In this document: positions 50,751 to 62,854 of the stretch, piece by piece
How the letters are laid out: every line of letters starts with the position of its first letter
Position numbering within the stretch: position 1 is the first letter of the stretch
Origin: Streptococcus downei MFe28
GTDB lineage: Bacteria > Bacillota > Bacilli > Lactobacillales > Streptococcaceae
Direction: 5' to 3'
DNA length: 64,000 nt
Assembly (NCBI RefSeq): GCF_900459175.1
Contig: NZ_UHFA01000002.1
Span: forward strand, 1,116,001-1,180,000
Position numbers and translations under genes: made by a program
Notes under the pieces: model-generated
Databases searched by the model: none
What the model was told of the DNA's origin: nothing
The model's input: the letters and a program-made list of their open reading frames with translations, nothing else

Positions 50751-50786
50751 GATTGGTTACCATAAAATTTAAGAGGAGAAATTAAA

Positions 50787-50987
50787 ATGCCAAAACAAAA
50801 AACTCACCGTGCATCAGCAAAACGTTTTAAACGTACAGGTAAGGGTGGATTGAAACGCTTCCGCGCTTATACTTCCCACCGTTTCCATGGTAAGACTAAA
50901 AAGCAACGTCGTCATCTTCGTAAAGCAGCTATGGTGCATTCTGGAGACTTCAAGCGTATTAAAGCTATGTTGTCACAAATGAAATAA
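50787..50987 (+). CDS. rpmI: 50S ribosomal protein L35
   Basis: 66 residues, strongly basic: [38 protein letters not shown], ending [14 protein letters not shown] precedes the ATG. Middle gene of infC-rpmI-rplT with 36 bases to infC and 49 to rplT. Codon use is strongly biased, as in highly expressed genes. Confidence 0.97.
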   Translation: MPKQKTHRASAKRFKRTGKGGLKRFRAYTSHRFHGKTKKQRRHLRKAAMVHSGDFKRIKAMLSQMK

Positions 50988-51036
50988 GATAACGATTGCA
51001 AGATTAATCAAGAAGAATATTTGGAGGAAAATATAA

Positions 51037-51396
51037 ATGGCTCGTGTTAAAGGTGGCGTTGTTGCACGCAAACGTCGTAAACGTGTACTTAAATTAGCTA
51101 AAGGTTACTATGGTGCTAAGCATATCTTGTTCCGTACTGCAAAAGAACAAGTGATGAACTCATACTACTATGCTTACCGTGACCGTCGTCAACGTAAGCG
51201 TGACTTCCGCAAATTGTGGATTACTCGTATCAATGCGGCAGCTCGTATGAATGGTTTGTCTTACTCACAATTGATGCATGGTTTGAAATTGGCAGAAATT
51301 GAAGTTAACCGTAAAATGTTGGCTGACTTGGCTGTCAATGATGCGGCAGCTTTCACAGCTCTTGCAGACGCAGCCAAGGCAAAACTTGGAAAGTAA
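51037..51396 (+). CDS. rplT: 50S ribosomal protein L20
   Basis: 119 residues: [56 protein letters not shown] and [25 protein letters not shown] 9 bases upstream. L20 is an early assembly protein of the 50S subunit and the likely repressor of its own operon through the leader before infC. Last gene, followed by a strong terminator. Confidence 0.97.
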   Translation: MARVKGGVVARKRRKRVLKLAKGYYGAKHILFRTAKEQVMNSYYYAYRDRRQRKRDFRKLWITRINAAARMNGLSYSQLMHGLKLAEIEVNRKMLADLAVNDAAAFTALADAAKAKLGK

Positions 51397-51410
51397 GAAG
51401 TAAGATAGAT

Positions 51411-51444
51411 GAGGTGGGGACAAAAAGTCCCAACCTCTTTTTTT
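51411..51444 (+). terminator. Intrinsic terminator after rplT
   Basis: GAGGTGGGGAC pairs with GTCCCAACCTC (one mismatch) around AAAAA, then seven T. It lies 14 bases after the rplT stop. Confidence 0.94.
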
Positions 51445-51523
51445 ATTGCCATTTTGAGTGCTGATTAATCTCTGAAAGAGTTGACAATCAGGTGCTGATT
51501 TTTAAATTTAGCAGAAGGCCCTT

Positions 51524-51625
51524 ATACACTTCACAAATCAAAACTATCCATCGTTAACTCACTTTGCCGTACCCAAGTACTGCCTGCAGTTCGTTGCCTT
51601 GGCTAGATTGATTTTTATTAAGTAT
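51524..51625. repeat. Intergenic modular hairpin repeat, copy E (minimal form)
   Basis: Begins ATACACTTCACAAATCAAAA and ends GATTTTTATTAAGTAT; the inside (CTATCCATCGTTAACTCAC, TTGCCGTACCC, GTACTGCCTGCAGTTCG) is almost identical to copy C. The ends are slightly decayed. Confidence 0.88.
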
Positions 51626-51685
51626 TGGGCTCCCTAAAAAAGGTTCGGTTTTATTAGTTTCAGATGACTATTTTTCTGGAGAATA

Positions 51686-51714
51686 TTGAAGCCTGGATAC
51701 TTTTCCATTATAAT
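51686..51714 (+). promoter_or_regulatory. Promoter of the polysaccharide deacetylase gene
   Basis: TTGAAG (51686-51691), 17-base spacer, TATAAT (51709-51714), 29 bases before the GTG start. Confidence 0.8.
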
Positions 51715-51742
51715 AGAGCTAAATTAGGAAAGGAAGGCTAAT

Positions 51743-53032
51743 GTGAGAAAACAATTTTACCTTCTCTGTGCAGCTATTATTTGTGCCATAGTTCTGCTTG
51801 GTATTTTAATCGTTCAATATGAGGTCATCAAAAAGGATCTTTCAAAGGTGGCAAAAAGCGAGTTGGCCTATGGTCAAAGACAGGGTGCTGTGACTCTGGT
51901 TCGAAAGGGGTCGACCTATGTCTATTATCCCAGCAGTGACGAGGGCAAACTTCATGGTGGGGTAAAAAAGGAGCTAGACAAGCTGGCCAAGGAGGCCAAG
52001 GGCGGTGATTATCGCTTTATTGGCCTTCGCTATTCGGATTCCAATCTGAATGAGGTTAAACACGCTCAGGTCTATCAGCATACCTATTATAAGGGACTTT
52101 CTTCCTTGAAAAAGGGTAAGGCTAAGGACTTGGCAAGCTTCTTTGTGACCTCTGAGCATGAGAGACTAGATCTGCCAGATTTTCTATCACGAACAACAGA
52201 TCTAAAGGCTGATTTAGAGACTCGAATTGGTCAAGATCAATCCCTCAACCATAAGGAAGTCGAGAAGGTTTTGGCCAGTCTCAAAAAGACTAAGTTATCC
52301 CATCTGGCTTTTGATTATGCTAATAACCAAGTGACTTTCAAGCTGGCCGGCAAGACCATTAATCTCCCCCTAACAGCCCTTTATAACATCCTGAACCCTA
52401 GTTATCTCAAGGGAGATGACTTAGAGGCCTATAAGAGCTATAAGCAGGGAGATGGGCGATTGGAGAAAATGTCCGGTCATGTGGTGGCTTTAACCTTTGA
52501 CGATGGTCCCAATCCTGACACGACTCCTCAGGTTTTGAAAATTCTCAAGAAGTACAAGGCCAAGGCTACCTTCTTCGTTGTTGGAAAATCAATTGCTGGT
52601 AATGAGCAGATTCTCAAGGACGAATTGGCGGCTGGCCATGAAATTGGTAACCATACCTGGGATCACCCTCAGCTCAATAAGCTAACGCCTAGTCAGGCCA
52701 GTCAAGAGATTAATCAAACCAGTCAAGCCCTTGAAGGAGCCACGGGGAAGGCACCGATTTTGCTGCGCCCTCCATACGGGGCTACTAATCCAACCGTTCG
52801 TAGTCTGACAGACCTCTATCAGGTCCTCTGGGATGTGGATACCTACGACTGGAAGAACCGCACAACCCAGTCCATCCTCAATCAGGTCAAGTCGCAAGTC
52901 CAAGATGGAAGTGTCATTCTAATGCACGATATTCATCAGACAACGGTAGATGCCCTGCCTGCTGTCCTAGATTACCTGAGCTCCCAAGGTTATGAATTTG
53001 TCACCGTCAGCAAGCTTTATGGGTATGTGTAA
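51743..53032 (+). CDS. pgdA: Peptidoglycan N-acetylglucosamine deacetylase (PgdA-like)
   Basis: 429 residues, starting with GTG behind AAGGAAGG; the nearby ATG (51740) is out of frame and stops at once. One N-terminal membrane helix (about 5-25) anchors it outside the cell. An unassigned middle region follows, then the NodB domain (about 245-429): LTFDDGPNP, HTWDHPQL (metal His pair), RPPYGAT, DVDTYDWKNR and ILMHDIH. It removes acetyl groups from wall GlcNAc, which gives lysozyme resistance in streptococci. All catalytic residues are present. Confidence 0.92.
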   Translation: MRKQFYLLCAAIICAIVLLGILIVQYEVIKKDLSKVAKSELAYGQRQGAVTLVRKGSTYVYYPSSDEGKLHGGVKKELDKLAKEAKGGDYRFIGLRYSDSNLNEVKHAQVYQHTYYKGLSSLKKGKAKDLASFFVTSEHERLDLPDFLSRTTDLKADLETRIGQDQSLNHKEVEKVLASLKKTKLSHLAFDYANNQVTFKLAGKTINLPLTALYNILNPSYLKGDDLEAYKSYKQGDGRLEKMSGHVVALTFDDGPNPDTTPQVLKILKKYKAKATFFVVGKSIAGNEQILKDELAAGHEIGNHTWDHPQLNKLTPSQASQEINQTSQALEGATGKAPILLRPPYGATNPTVRSLTDLYQVLWDVDTYDWKNRTTQSILNQVKSQVQDGSVILMHDIHQTTVDALPAVLDYLSSQGYEFVTVSKLYGYV

Positions 53033-53042
53033 AAGAAGATAG

Positions 53043-53074
53043 AACCTGGTAGCGTTACTCAGGTTTTATTTTTA
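53043..53074 (+). terminator. Weak terminator after pgdA
   Basis: AACCTG pairs with CAGGTT (6 bp) around an 11-base loop, then TTATTTTT. Confidence 0.6.
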
Positions 53075-53175
53075 TGTAAAGCTACTTGTGAAATACAGAC
53101 CTTGAGTAAAGACTTGTCCGCTCAATCAACCAAATTCCGCCTTGAGACCGACCTAAAAATCAGGATTTTGCCTGA

Positions 53176-54984
<1,809 letters not shown>

Positions 54985-54988
<4 letters not shown>

Positions 54989-55809
54989 AGATTGCCTACT
55001 TAGGCCCCAGCGGCTCTTTCACTCATAATGCGGCCCTTAAGGCTTTTCCCGAGCAAGAATTGGTGCCCTATGCTAATATTACTGATGTTATTAAGGCCTA
55101 TGAAAATGCTCAGGTTGATTTTGCCCTTATTCCGGTGGAAAATTCCATAGAGGGATCGGTTCATGAGACCCTGGACTATCTTTTTCACCAGGCAGATATC
55201 TGCGCTGTGGCGGAGATTGTCCAGCCCATTCAACAACAGTTGATGGTCTGTCAGGCAGATAGAAAAATTGAAAAAATTTTTTCTCATCCCCAAGCTCTAG
55301 CCCAAGGTAAGGCTTATATTCGTCAGCACTACCCTCAGGCTCAAATTGAGGTAACGGCGAGTACCGCTTATGCAGCTCGCCATGTGGCTGAGCATCCTGA
55401 CCAACCCTATGCCGCCATTGCTCCCAGTGTGGCAGCTCTGGAATATGGCTTGAAGATTATTGCCCAGGATATTCAAGAAATTGATGAAAACTATACCCGT
55501 TTCTGGGTTCTGGGGGAAAAAGCTCCCAAGTTGACCTTGCCAGTGCAGTCTAGCAAGATTTCCTTGGCCCTGACCCTACCCGACAATCTTCCTGGTGCCC
55601 TCTACAAGGCCATGTCGGTCTTCGCCTGGCGTGGGATTGACATGACCAAGATTGAGAGTCGCCCCCTGAAGACGGTTCTGGGTGAGTATTTCTTCATTAT
55701 TGATTTGGACAACCAGGAAAGTGAGCTGGTTGACTTTGCCCTGGAGGAACTCAAGACTTTGGGGATTAATTATAAAATTCTAGGAGAGTACAAGGTCTAT
55801 CCGATTTGA
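54985..55809 (+). CDS. pheA: Prephenate dehydratase
   Basis: 274 residues: MKIAYLGPSGSFTHNAALKAF, PVENSIEGSVHETLDYLF, ASTAYAARHVAE, then ENYTRFWVLG (catalytic Thr-Arg-Phe motif). The C-terminal ACT domain (about 190-274) has LPGALYKAMSVFAWRGIDMTKIESRPLKTVLGEYFF with the ESRP motif for phenylalanine feedback. Monofunctional type, no chorismate mutase part. Makes phenylpyruvate for phenylalanine. Confidence 0.95.
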
Positions 55810-55842
55810 CTCTAATAAATGATTGGAAAATAAGTAAAGACT

Positions 55843-57282
55843 ATGGCAAATCACAATTTGACGCATCACGAAGAGCTACGCTACAACTATTTGATGCGCA
55901 ATTACTCCTACCTGTCGCCTAAGGAGCAGGAAGAGTTCAATTATTTACAGGCCAAGGTTGAGGCCTTCAACCAAGCCCAGCGCAATAGAAGTCCCTATTA
56001 TAATCAAGATAGCTCTAGCTATCAGGAAACTGACGATGCCCCGTCCTGGTCTCAGGATTATTATCCAGATGAAGACTATAGCTATGATAATCCAGATTAT
56101 GAAGACGCTGATGAGGAAGATGGCAGGCAATATACGGCTCAAGGGTTGCCACTTTATAATGACGGACGGTCTGCCTATCAGAGCCGACGCTCGAGGAAGC
56201 GTGCTGAAAAAGAAGCTCAAGCAGTCGCTCAAAATCTTGAGCCCAAAGAGGCGAGGCCCAAGAAGCCCAAGCGTAAACGTCGTTGGGTTAAAAGAACACT
56301 TCTAGCACTCCTCGCCTTAATGCTAGTCGTAGCAGCTGGTATGGGTTATAAGTTCTATAAGGGTATTTCAGCCGTCAATGGGGCAAATAGCAAGTATAAG
56401 CCCGCCATTAAGGAAAAATTTAATGGGGAAGATACGGAAGATGGCACTAACATCTTGATTTTGGGGAGCGATAAGCGGGTCACGCAAGGCTCTACTGATG
56501 CTAGAACCGACTCCATCATGGTGGTCAATGTAGGCAACAGTGATCATAAGGTCAAAATGGTCAGCTTCATGCGAGACACTCTGATTAATATTGATGGGGT
56601 TAGTGCGGATAGTTATTCTCAGGACCAAAAGCTCAATACGGCCTTTAATCTAGGGGAACAGGATGGAAATCAGGGAGCCGAGTATATGCGGCAGGCTCTG
56701 AAAGATAATTTCGGTCTCAAGATTAAATACTATGTCATGCTGGACTTTGAAACCTTTGCGGAAGCGGTAGACACGCTTTTCCCAAGTGGGGTTGAAATTA
56801 ATGCCAAGTTTGCGACCGTTGATGGCCAAGAGGTGGATCAGGTTGATGTGCCAGATGACCTCAATGCTAAAGATGGAGTGACTCCGCAACAGACCATCAA
56901 GGTTGGAAAACAAAAGATGGATGGCCGAACGCTTCTTAATTATGCGCGTTTTCGTCACGATGATGAGGGCGACTTTGGCCGAACCAAGCGGCAACAACAG
57001 GTCATGAAGACCATCATCAGTCAGGTCAAGAATCCGACCAAGCTCTTTACTGGCTCAGAAGCCATCGGCAAGGTCTTTGCCTTGACTTCAACCAATATGC
57101 CCTACAGTTTCCTTCTGTCAAACGGAGTCTCTGTTCTATCAGATGCCTCTAAGGGGATTCAGCAAAAGACCATGCCAGAAAATGGTGACTGGGTTGACGA
57201 TTTTGATATGTATGGTGGTTCTGGTCTCTCCATCGACTTTGACCATTATCGCTCCCAACTGAAAAAGATGGGTATGCGGTGA
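55843..57282 (+). CDS. LytR-CpsA-Psr family phosphotransferase
   Basis: 479 residues. A long Tyr/Asp/Gln-rich cytoplasmic N-terminal part (1-140) precedes a very basic stretch and one membrane helix (about 150-170). The extracellular LCP domain has ILGSDKRVTQGSTDARTDSIMVVNV (Asp and Arg for the pyrophosphate), VSFMRDTLINI and LNYARFRHDDEGDFGRTKRQQQV. LCP enzymes attach wall polysaccharides or teichoic acids to peptidoglycan from undecaprenyl carriers. Placement after pheA is common in streptococci (the 'psr' gene). The long N-terminal extension beyond the usual family is notable but seen in this genus. Confidence 0.92.
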   Translation: MANHNLTHHEELRYNYLMRNYSYLSPKEQEEFNYLQAKVEAFNQAQRNRSPYYNQDSSSYQETDDAPSWSQDYYPDEDYSYDNPDYEDADEEDGRQYTAQGLPLYNDGRSAYQSRRSRKRAEKEAQAVAQNLEPKEARPKKPKRKRRWVKRTLLALLALMLVVAAGMGYKFYKGISAVNGANSKYKPAIKEKFNGEDTEDGTNILILGSDKRVTQGSTDARTDSIMVVNVGNSDHKVKMVSFMRDTLINIDGVSADSYSQDQKLNTAFNLGEQDGNQGAEYMRQALKDNFGLKIKYYVMLDFETFAEAVDTLFPSGVEINAKFATVDGQEVDQVDVPDDLNAKDGVTPQQTIKVGKQKMDGRTLLNYARFRHDDEGDFGRTKRQQQVMKTIISQVKNPTKLFTGSEAIGKVFALTSTNMPYSFLLSNGVSVLSDASKGIQQKTMPENGDWVDDFDMYGGSGLSIDFDHYRSQLKKMGMR

Positions 57283-57304
57283 TTTCTTTAACTGTGATAT
57301 AATT

Positions 57305-57331
57305 GAGAGGATTGAGTCCTCTCCTTTTTTT
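57305..57331 (+). terminator. Intrinsic terminator after the LCP gene
   Basis: GAGAGGA pairs with TCCTCTC around a 5-base loop, followed by CTTTTTTT. It lies 22 bases after the stop. Confidence 0.9.
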
Positions 57332-57354
57332 GTGGGTTGGATAAATTTTGCTAG

Positions 57355-58728
<1,374 letters not shown>

Positions 58729-59001
58729 TAGGGCTCGAAAGCCCTTGATTTCAGGCACTTTTCGGCTTCCGCCAGCTTCGAAAGTGGCCGGGTGGACGAA
58801 CGCTCTGCGGTAACTTATTCAAGCGATTTTTTGGCAAAAATGTGATAGGGTTGAGTTGCCAGATTAGATGCTGGGTAGGTTGTGGCTGCGGATTAGATGT
58901 CAAAGCCGGGAAGGCTTGATAATAGGACTTTCTGTGAGAGGGTCTTAATGAGAAATACTTTGTTTTTCTGCTGAAGCAGGAGATCGACAAGTCAGAATTG
59001 G

Positions 59002-59466
59002 ATGGTAAATATGGAAATAGTAGACGGAAAAGATTATATAGACCAGATAAAGGATCTGATTATTCAATATACAAAATGGCTGGGTAGAGATCTGTCATTT
59101 CAGAATCTTGATGAAGAATTGAAAGATCCGGCTCATAAGTATACGGCTCCGGAAGGAGAATTGCTTGCTGCAGTTGATAATGGAAAAGTTGTAGGTATGG
59201 TTGCATATCACAGGCATACCAATGAAAGATGCGAAATGAAGCGGTTGTATGTCCTGCCGGAGAAAAGAGGCACACACATGGGAGACAAGCTGGTAGAAGA
59301 AATCCTGCAACATGCAAAGAATGCGGGCTATAAAGAAATGGTGCTTGATACGATCACACCTTTACAGGCGGCGATTCATCTGTATAAAAAACATGGATTT
59401 GCTGAATGTGAGCCTTACTACCATAATCCTATGGATGACGTAGTTTATATGAGAAAAGAATTATAG
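59002..59466 (+). CDS. GNAT-family N-acetyltransferase
   Basis: 154 residues (152 if the ATG at 59008-59011 region is used; neither start has a strong ribosome-binding site). GNAT motif A is seen in CEMKRLYVLPEKRGTHMGDKLVEEIL (R-G-x-x-x-G-D acetyl-CoA loop variant), preceded by VGMVAYHRH, and followed by DTITPLQAAIHLYKKHGFAECEPYYHNP. Substrate unknown; antibiotics, amines and protein N-termini are all used by this family. First gene of the accessory island. Confidence 0.83.
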   Translation: MVNMEIVDGKDYIDQIKDLIIQYTKWLGRDLSFQNLDEELKDPAHKYTAPEGELLAAVDNGKVVGMVAYHRHTNERCEMKRLYVLPEKRGTHMGDKLVEEILQHAKNAGYKEMVLDTITPLQAAIHLYKKHGFAECEPYYHNPMDDVVYMRKEL

Positions 59467-59532
59467 AATTTCGTTTTGTAGAGAAGAAAATCCAAACCTG
59501 CTAATGAACTTGATTTTTTTGGAGGAATGAAG

Positions 59533-60387
59533 ATGAGTAAAACAGTAAGACTGATTTACCCGGACTATCAGTCGAGAGGACTTGATACTTATTATCTCGG
59601 ATCGAAATTGATGAGCTGCATCATCCCGAAAAATGCAGAGCAGGAAACTCTAACGGTTCAGATTGATCCTCCCGGAACGAAGGAATATGAAGTGACAGAT
59701 GGCATCTACGCCAGAGAGACTGTGGAGACAAATATCATACAGGGCGGGAAGCTGCTCGAAGATGCAGCTCCGGACAGAGTCATCACCATCGGTGGCAATT
59801 GTCTTGTATCACAGGCACCGTTCGACTATCTACATGGCAAATATGATAATGTCGGTATTATTTGGATTGATGCGCATCCGGATGTTTCAACACCGGCAGA
59901 CGGCTACCCATACGCACATGCGATGGTGCTCGGTAATCTGCTGGGCGGCGGGGATGAAAAACTGTCCGGACTGATGAAGAGTCCGAAGTTCAAACCATAG
60001 GAAGTGCTCTATATTGGTCTGCAGGGACTGCATGATTATCAGGAAAAATTTCTGAAGAACAGCGGAGTACGCTTCAAAGTGCAGGATACGGATTTCCTTT
60101 CAGATGAGGGAATCATTGCCTTTATGAGCGGCTTTGAGCATATTCTTGTGCATCTGGATATTGATGTGCTGAATGCAGCGCTTTTCAGTGATACATACTT
60201 TGCCAATCCGGAGCTGGTCGGAGACGGTGCCGAAGGCGGCAGGATGACGATGGAAAAACTGGCTGATGTACTGAAACTGATCGAGGATCATGCCGACATC
60301 GTTGGATTCACGATTGCGGAATATCTGCCGTTCTCTGCGCAGAGGCTACACAATCTATTCTCGGAAATGCAGATTTTCAGAAAGTGA
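59533..60387 (+). pseudogene. Arginase/ureohydrolase family gene interrupted by an amber codon
   Basis: The start is the ATG at 59533, 7 bases after GGAGG. The frame encodes VRLIYPDYQSRGLDTYYLG, ITIGGNCLVSQAPFDYL, IIWIDAHPDVSTP (metal-binding DAHxD) and HAMVLGNLLGGG, then reaches TAG at 59998-60000. The same frame continues EVLYIGLQGLHDYQEKF, LVHLDIDVLNAALF (second metal motif, DxD) and MEKLADVLKLI to TGA at 60385-60387. One nonsense change thus splits a complete 284-residue protein between its two metal motifs. Family members hydrolyse guanidino compounds such as arginine. As sequenced neither half can work alone. Confidence 0.88.
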
Positions 60388-61100
60388 GCGAAGGAAAATA
60401 CAAATTAAAACCGACAACAAAAGAGAGCAAGCCACCCTATAGGAAAATCCCAAGGGTGACTTGCTCTTATTCTGTAATATCGATGCTGATGCCGGATTTG
60501 AACTCAACCGTGAAGTGGTCGGCTTGCTTTTTGTTTCTCGGCAAGCCGCTTCAAAGGTCTCCCATACCAAGGACAAAAAATGATTTAATAACTGCTGCCA
60601 AAGAAAACTATGAAAACTTAAATTTACTTATTTCAAAGATGACAGAGGAAGCCTTAAGTACGCCGTTTGATTTTTCAAGAGATGAAAATAAGAAGGAAGT
60701 CCACTGGAAAAGAGATAAGAATTTAAGAGATGTTTTAATCCATCTCTATGAATGGCATCAGCTTATTTTGAATTGGGTACCTTCCAATCAAAAGGGAGAA
60801 GCAAAACCATTTTTGCCTGAACCATATAACTGGAAAACTTATGGAGAGATGAATGTGGAGTTTTGGAAGAAACATCAAAATACTTCTCTTGAAAATGCAA
60901 CTAAAATATTTCATAAATCCCATAGCGATGTTTTACAGTTGGCTGAAACCTTTACAAACGAAGAATTTTTTTCAAAAGGTGTATATAAATGGGTTGGAGG
61001 GAGTACGCTGGGTTCCTATTTTGTGAGTGCGACTGCAAGTCATTATGATTGGGCAATGAAAAAGTTAAAGGCTCATCAGAAAAACTGTCAGTCCACATAA
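60384..61100 (+). CDS. ClbS/DfsB (DinB-like, DUF1706) family protein with a chimeric N-terminus
   Basis: The ORF opens at a GTG overlapping the arginase stop. Residues from about 63 on (PRTKNDLITAAKENYENLN, FDFSRDENKKEVHWKRDKNLRDVLIHLYEWHQLILNW, LPEPYNWKTYGEMNVEFWKKHQ, SATASHYDWAMKKLKAH) match the whole four-helix ClbS/DfsB family. Residues 1-62 match nothing and are read through a terminator hairpin and the antisense of another gene's end. The normal start codon, which should lie just before PRTKND, is missing, so the gene seems 5'-truncated by a junction near 60565 and may be unexpressed. ClbS proteins protect against colibactin; others bind bacillithiol-like thiols. Confidence 0.68.
   Translation: MSEGKYKLKPTTKESKPPYRKIPRVTCSYSVISMLMPDLNSTVKWSACFLFLGKPLQRSPIPRTKNDLITAAKENYENLNLLISKMTEEALSTPFDFSRDENKKEVHWKRDKNLRDVLIHLYEWHQLILNWVPSNQKGEAKPFLPEPYNWKTYGEMNVEFWKKHQNTSLENATKIFHKSHSDVLQLAETFTNEEFFSKGVYKWVGGSTLGSYFVSATASHYDWAMKKLKAHQKNCQST
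60424..60468 (-). terminator. Hairpin terminator of a lost minus-strand gene
   Basis: AGAGCAAGCCACCCT pairs with AGGGTGACTTGCTCT (15 bp, one G-T pair). The T run (CTCTTTTGTT) follows on the minus strand, so it ended a minus-strand transcript. Confidence 0.7.
60467..60550 (-). pseudogene. 3' remnant of an unidentified minus-strand gene
   Basis: The minus-strand frame reads GLPRNKKQADHFTVEF then KSGISIDITE and stops at 60469-60467, exactly before the hairpin terminator. Only about 27 codons remain; the rest has been replaced by the ClbS-like gene. The tail resembles ends of mobile-element proteins, but I cannot name it. Confidence 0.4.
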
Positions 61101-61322
61101 TCGGAATAGGTAAATCGCCTCTAGTGGTTACCGTTTTGCTTCCTCAAGTCTGAAAATAGGAAGGCGGGGCTATCAAGGTCATTTGACGACCCAATGAGTT
61201 CTATCCCGCTATCATGCAACTAAAGATTACAAAAAACCTATAAATATGCCGTCTTTGGTTGGTGGAAATTAGGCACACCCTCGGGTAAAATTAGTCTAGA
61301 AATTATCGAAGGAGGGTGCGAC
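61101..61322. other. Non-coding stretch between the ClbS-like and hydrolase genes
   Basis: 222 bases with no ORF of note. A GAAGGAGGG ribosome-binding site for the next gene is at its end (about 61309-61317). No clear promoter. Confidence 0.6.
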
Positions 61323-62381
61323 ATGAAAGTGGTAAAAATCATTTTAATCATTGTTCTGATAATTGTTGCCATAGGAGCTGCAGCATTCGGGATCTATTGG
61401 TATCGTAACATCCATTGGTATGACAAATATGAGGAAGCTTTGACGGAGGTTCACGCTGCAGAAAAGCAGGTGACATTACCGACTGGCAGCACCATCAATT
61501 ACGGAGAAGTCGAGAATGATAAACCGCCGCTTCTCCTGATCCACGGACAGATGAGTATCTGGGAAGACTATGCGCTTGTCATGCCTGAGCTCAGTAAAAA
61601 ATGGCATATCTACGCTGTCGATGTATATGGACACGGCGAATCATCACACGACGAAAACCTCTATTATCTCGATGTGAATGGTAATGATCTGATCTGGTTT
61701 ATCAATAATGTTATTGGCAAGCCTACAGTTGTTTCCGGACATTCTAACGGAGCCATTACAGCAGCCTATGTCGCGGCTTACGGCGGTAATAACATTTCAG
61801 GCGTAGTGCTTGAAGATCCTCCGATATTTTCGACAGAGGGAGAAGGCTGGGAAGATAGTTTTGCCTACAAGGATACGTTTAAACCTTTGCATGATTACAA
61901 CAAATCAGACAAGACAGAGTGCTGGGAAGCTTATTACCTCCGCCGCTGTTACTGGGGACAGCTCTTTATGAAAAACGCTATGCCGGGTATAGCTGATTAT
62001 GCTCAGAACTATCACGACAAGCATCCTGATGAGGCCGTAAAGATTGGCTTCCTTCCTTCTTCCATCTGGTATGTGTTTGAATATGCGAGAGAGTATGATT
62101 TTGCCTATGGAGAGCGCTTCTATGACCTGAGCTGGAATCATGGCTTAAGGCATGAGGATATCCTGTCGGATATTGAAGTTCCATGCGTCTACATTCATGC
62201 CAAGGAACAGGTGGCTAAGAACGGGACATATCTTTGTGCGGCTTCCCGTGAGCAGGCTGACCGTGCCGTTTCCTACATCGGCGATAATGGCAGGCTGGTG
62301 GAAACGGATACAAGTGATCACGTCATACATACCCTTCATCGTGATTTTTATATCCAGTCGGTTAATGCATTACAGAAATGA
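61323..62381 (+). CDS. Membrane-anchored alpha/beta hydrolase
   Basis: 352 residues. One N-terminal helix (residues 5-27) anchors it. The hydrolase domain has LLLIHGQMSIWEDY (oxyanion HG), VDVYGHGESS, the nucleophile elbow VVSGHSNGAITAAY (Ser of GHSNG) and the His of DTSDHVIH near the C-terminus; the acid is probably the Asp/Glu in PCVYIHAKEQ region. This is a peptidase/esterase type of unknown substrate. GGAGGG ahead of the ATG is strong. The XRE-AbrB gene follows 10 bases after its stop, so the two form an operon. Confidence 0.82.
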   Translation: MKVVKIILIIVLIIVAIGAAAFGIYWYRNIHWYDKYEEALTEVHAAEKQVTLPTGSTINYGEVENDKPPLLLIHGQMSIWEDYALVMPELSKKWHIYAVDVYGHGESSHDENLYYLDVNGNDLIWFINNVIGKPTVVSGHSNGAITAAYVAAYGGNNISGVVLEDPPIFSTEGEGWEDSFAYKDTFKPLHDYNKSDKTECWEAYYLRRCYWGQLFMKNAMPGIADYAQNYHDKHPDEAVKIGFLPSSIWYVFEYAREYDFAYGERFYDLSWNHGLRHEDILSDIEVPCVYIHAKEQVAKNGTYLCAASREQADRAVSYIGDNGRLVETDTSDHVIHTLHRDFYIQSVNALQK

Positions 62382-62391
62382 GGAATTTGAT

Positions 62392-62829
62392 GTGCTGAAA
62401 GAGAATCTGATCATGCTACGGAAGCTGAAAGGCTTTTCGCAGGAGAAAATAGCAGAGAAGATAGCTATTTCCCGTCAGGCATACGGGAAATGGGAGAGTG
62501 GCGAAACAATACCCAATATAGAAAAGTGTGCCTTGCTGGCCGAGGTTTACGGAGTCACCATTGACAGTTTGATCCGCGAGTACCGTGTAGAGGATACGCC
62601 TATGGCACCAGCTCCGGAAGGCAAGCATATCTTCGGAACTGCAGCAATAAGTGAGCGTGGCCAGATCGTGATTCCGAAAGAGGTGCGGGACTTGTTCGGC
62701 CTGACCGGCGGGTGCAAATTGGTCATCCTTGGAGATGAAAAGGAAGGACTAGCATTGGTCAGGGCTGATAAATTTGAGAAGGAGATAAAAGACATCCTTG
62801 CAAACGCTGGGATGACTACCGACAGGTGA
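62392..62829 (+). CDS. XRE-AbrB fusion transcription regulator
   Basis: 145 residues from a GTG start at 62392 with GAGGA 7 bases upstream; a longer frame upstream overlaps the hydrolase gene and has no homology. Residues 3-58 form an XRE helix-turn-helix (LRKLKGFSQEKIAEKIAISRQAYGKWESGETIPNIEKC). Residues 80-130 form a SpoVT/AbrB swapped-hairpin domain (GTAAISERGQIVIPKEVRDLFGL). Both parts bind DNA. It probably regulates its own operon with the hydrolase. Such XRE-AbrB fusions are typical of Clostridia, in line with the island's foreign nature. Confidence 0.87.
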   Translation: MLKENLIMLRKLKGFSQEKIAEKIAISRQAYGKWESGETIPNIEKCALLAEVYGVTIDSLIREYRVEDTPMAPAPEGKHIFGTAAISERGQIVIPKEVRDLFGLTGGCKLVILGDEKEGLALVRADKFEKEIKDILANAGMTTDR

Positions 62830-62854
62830 AGGTGTAAAAAATGAGGGCGAGCCA

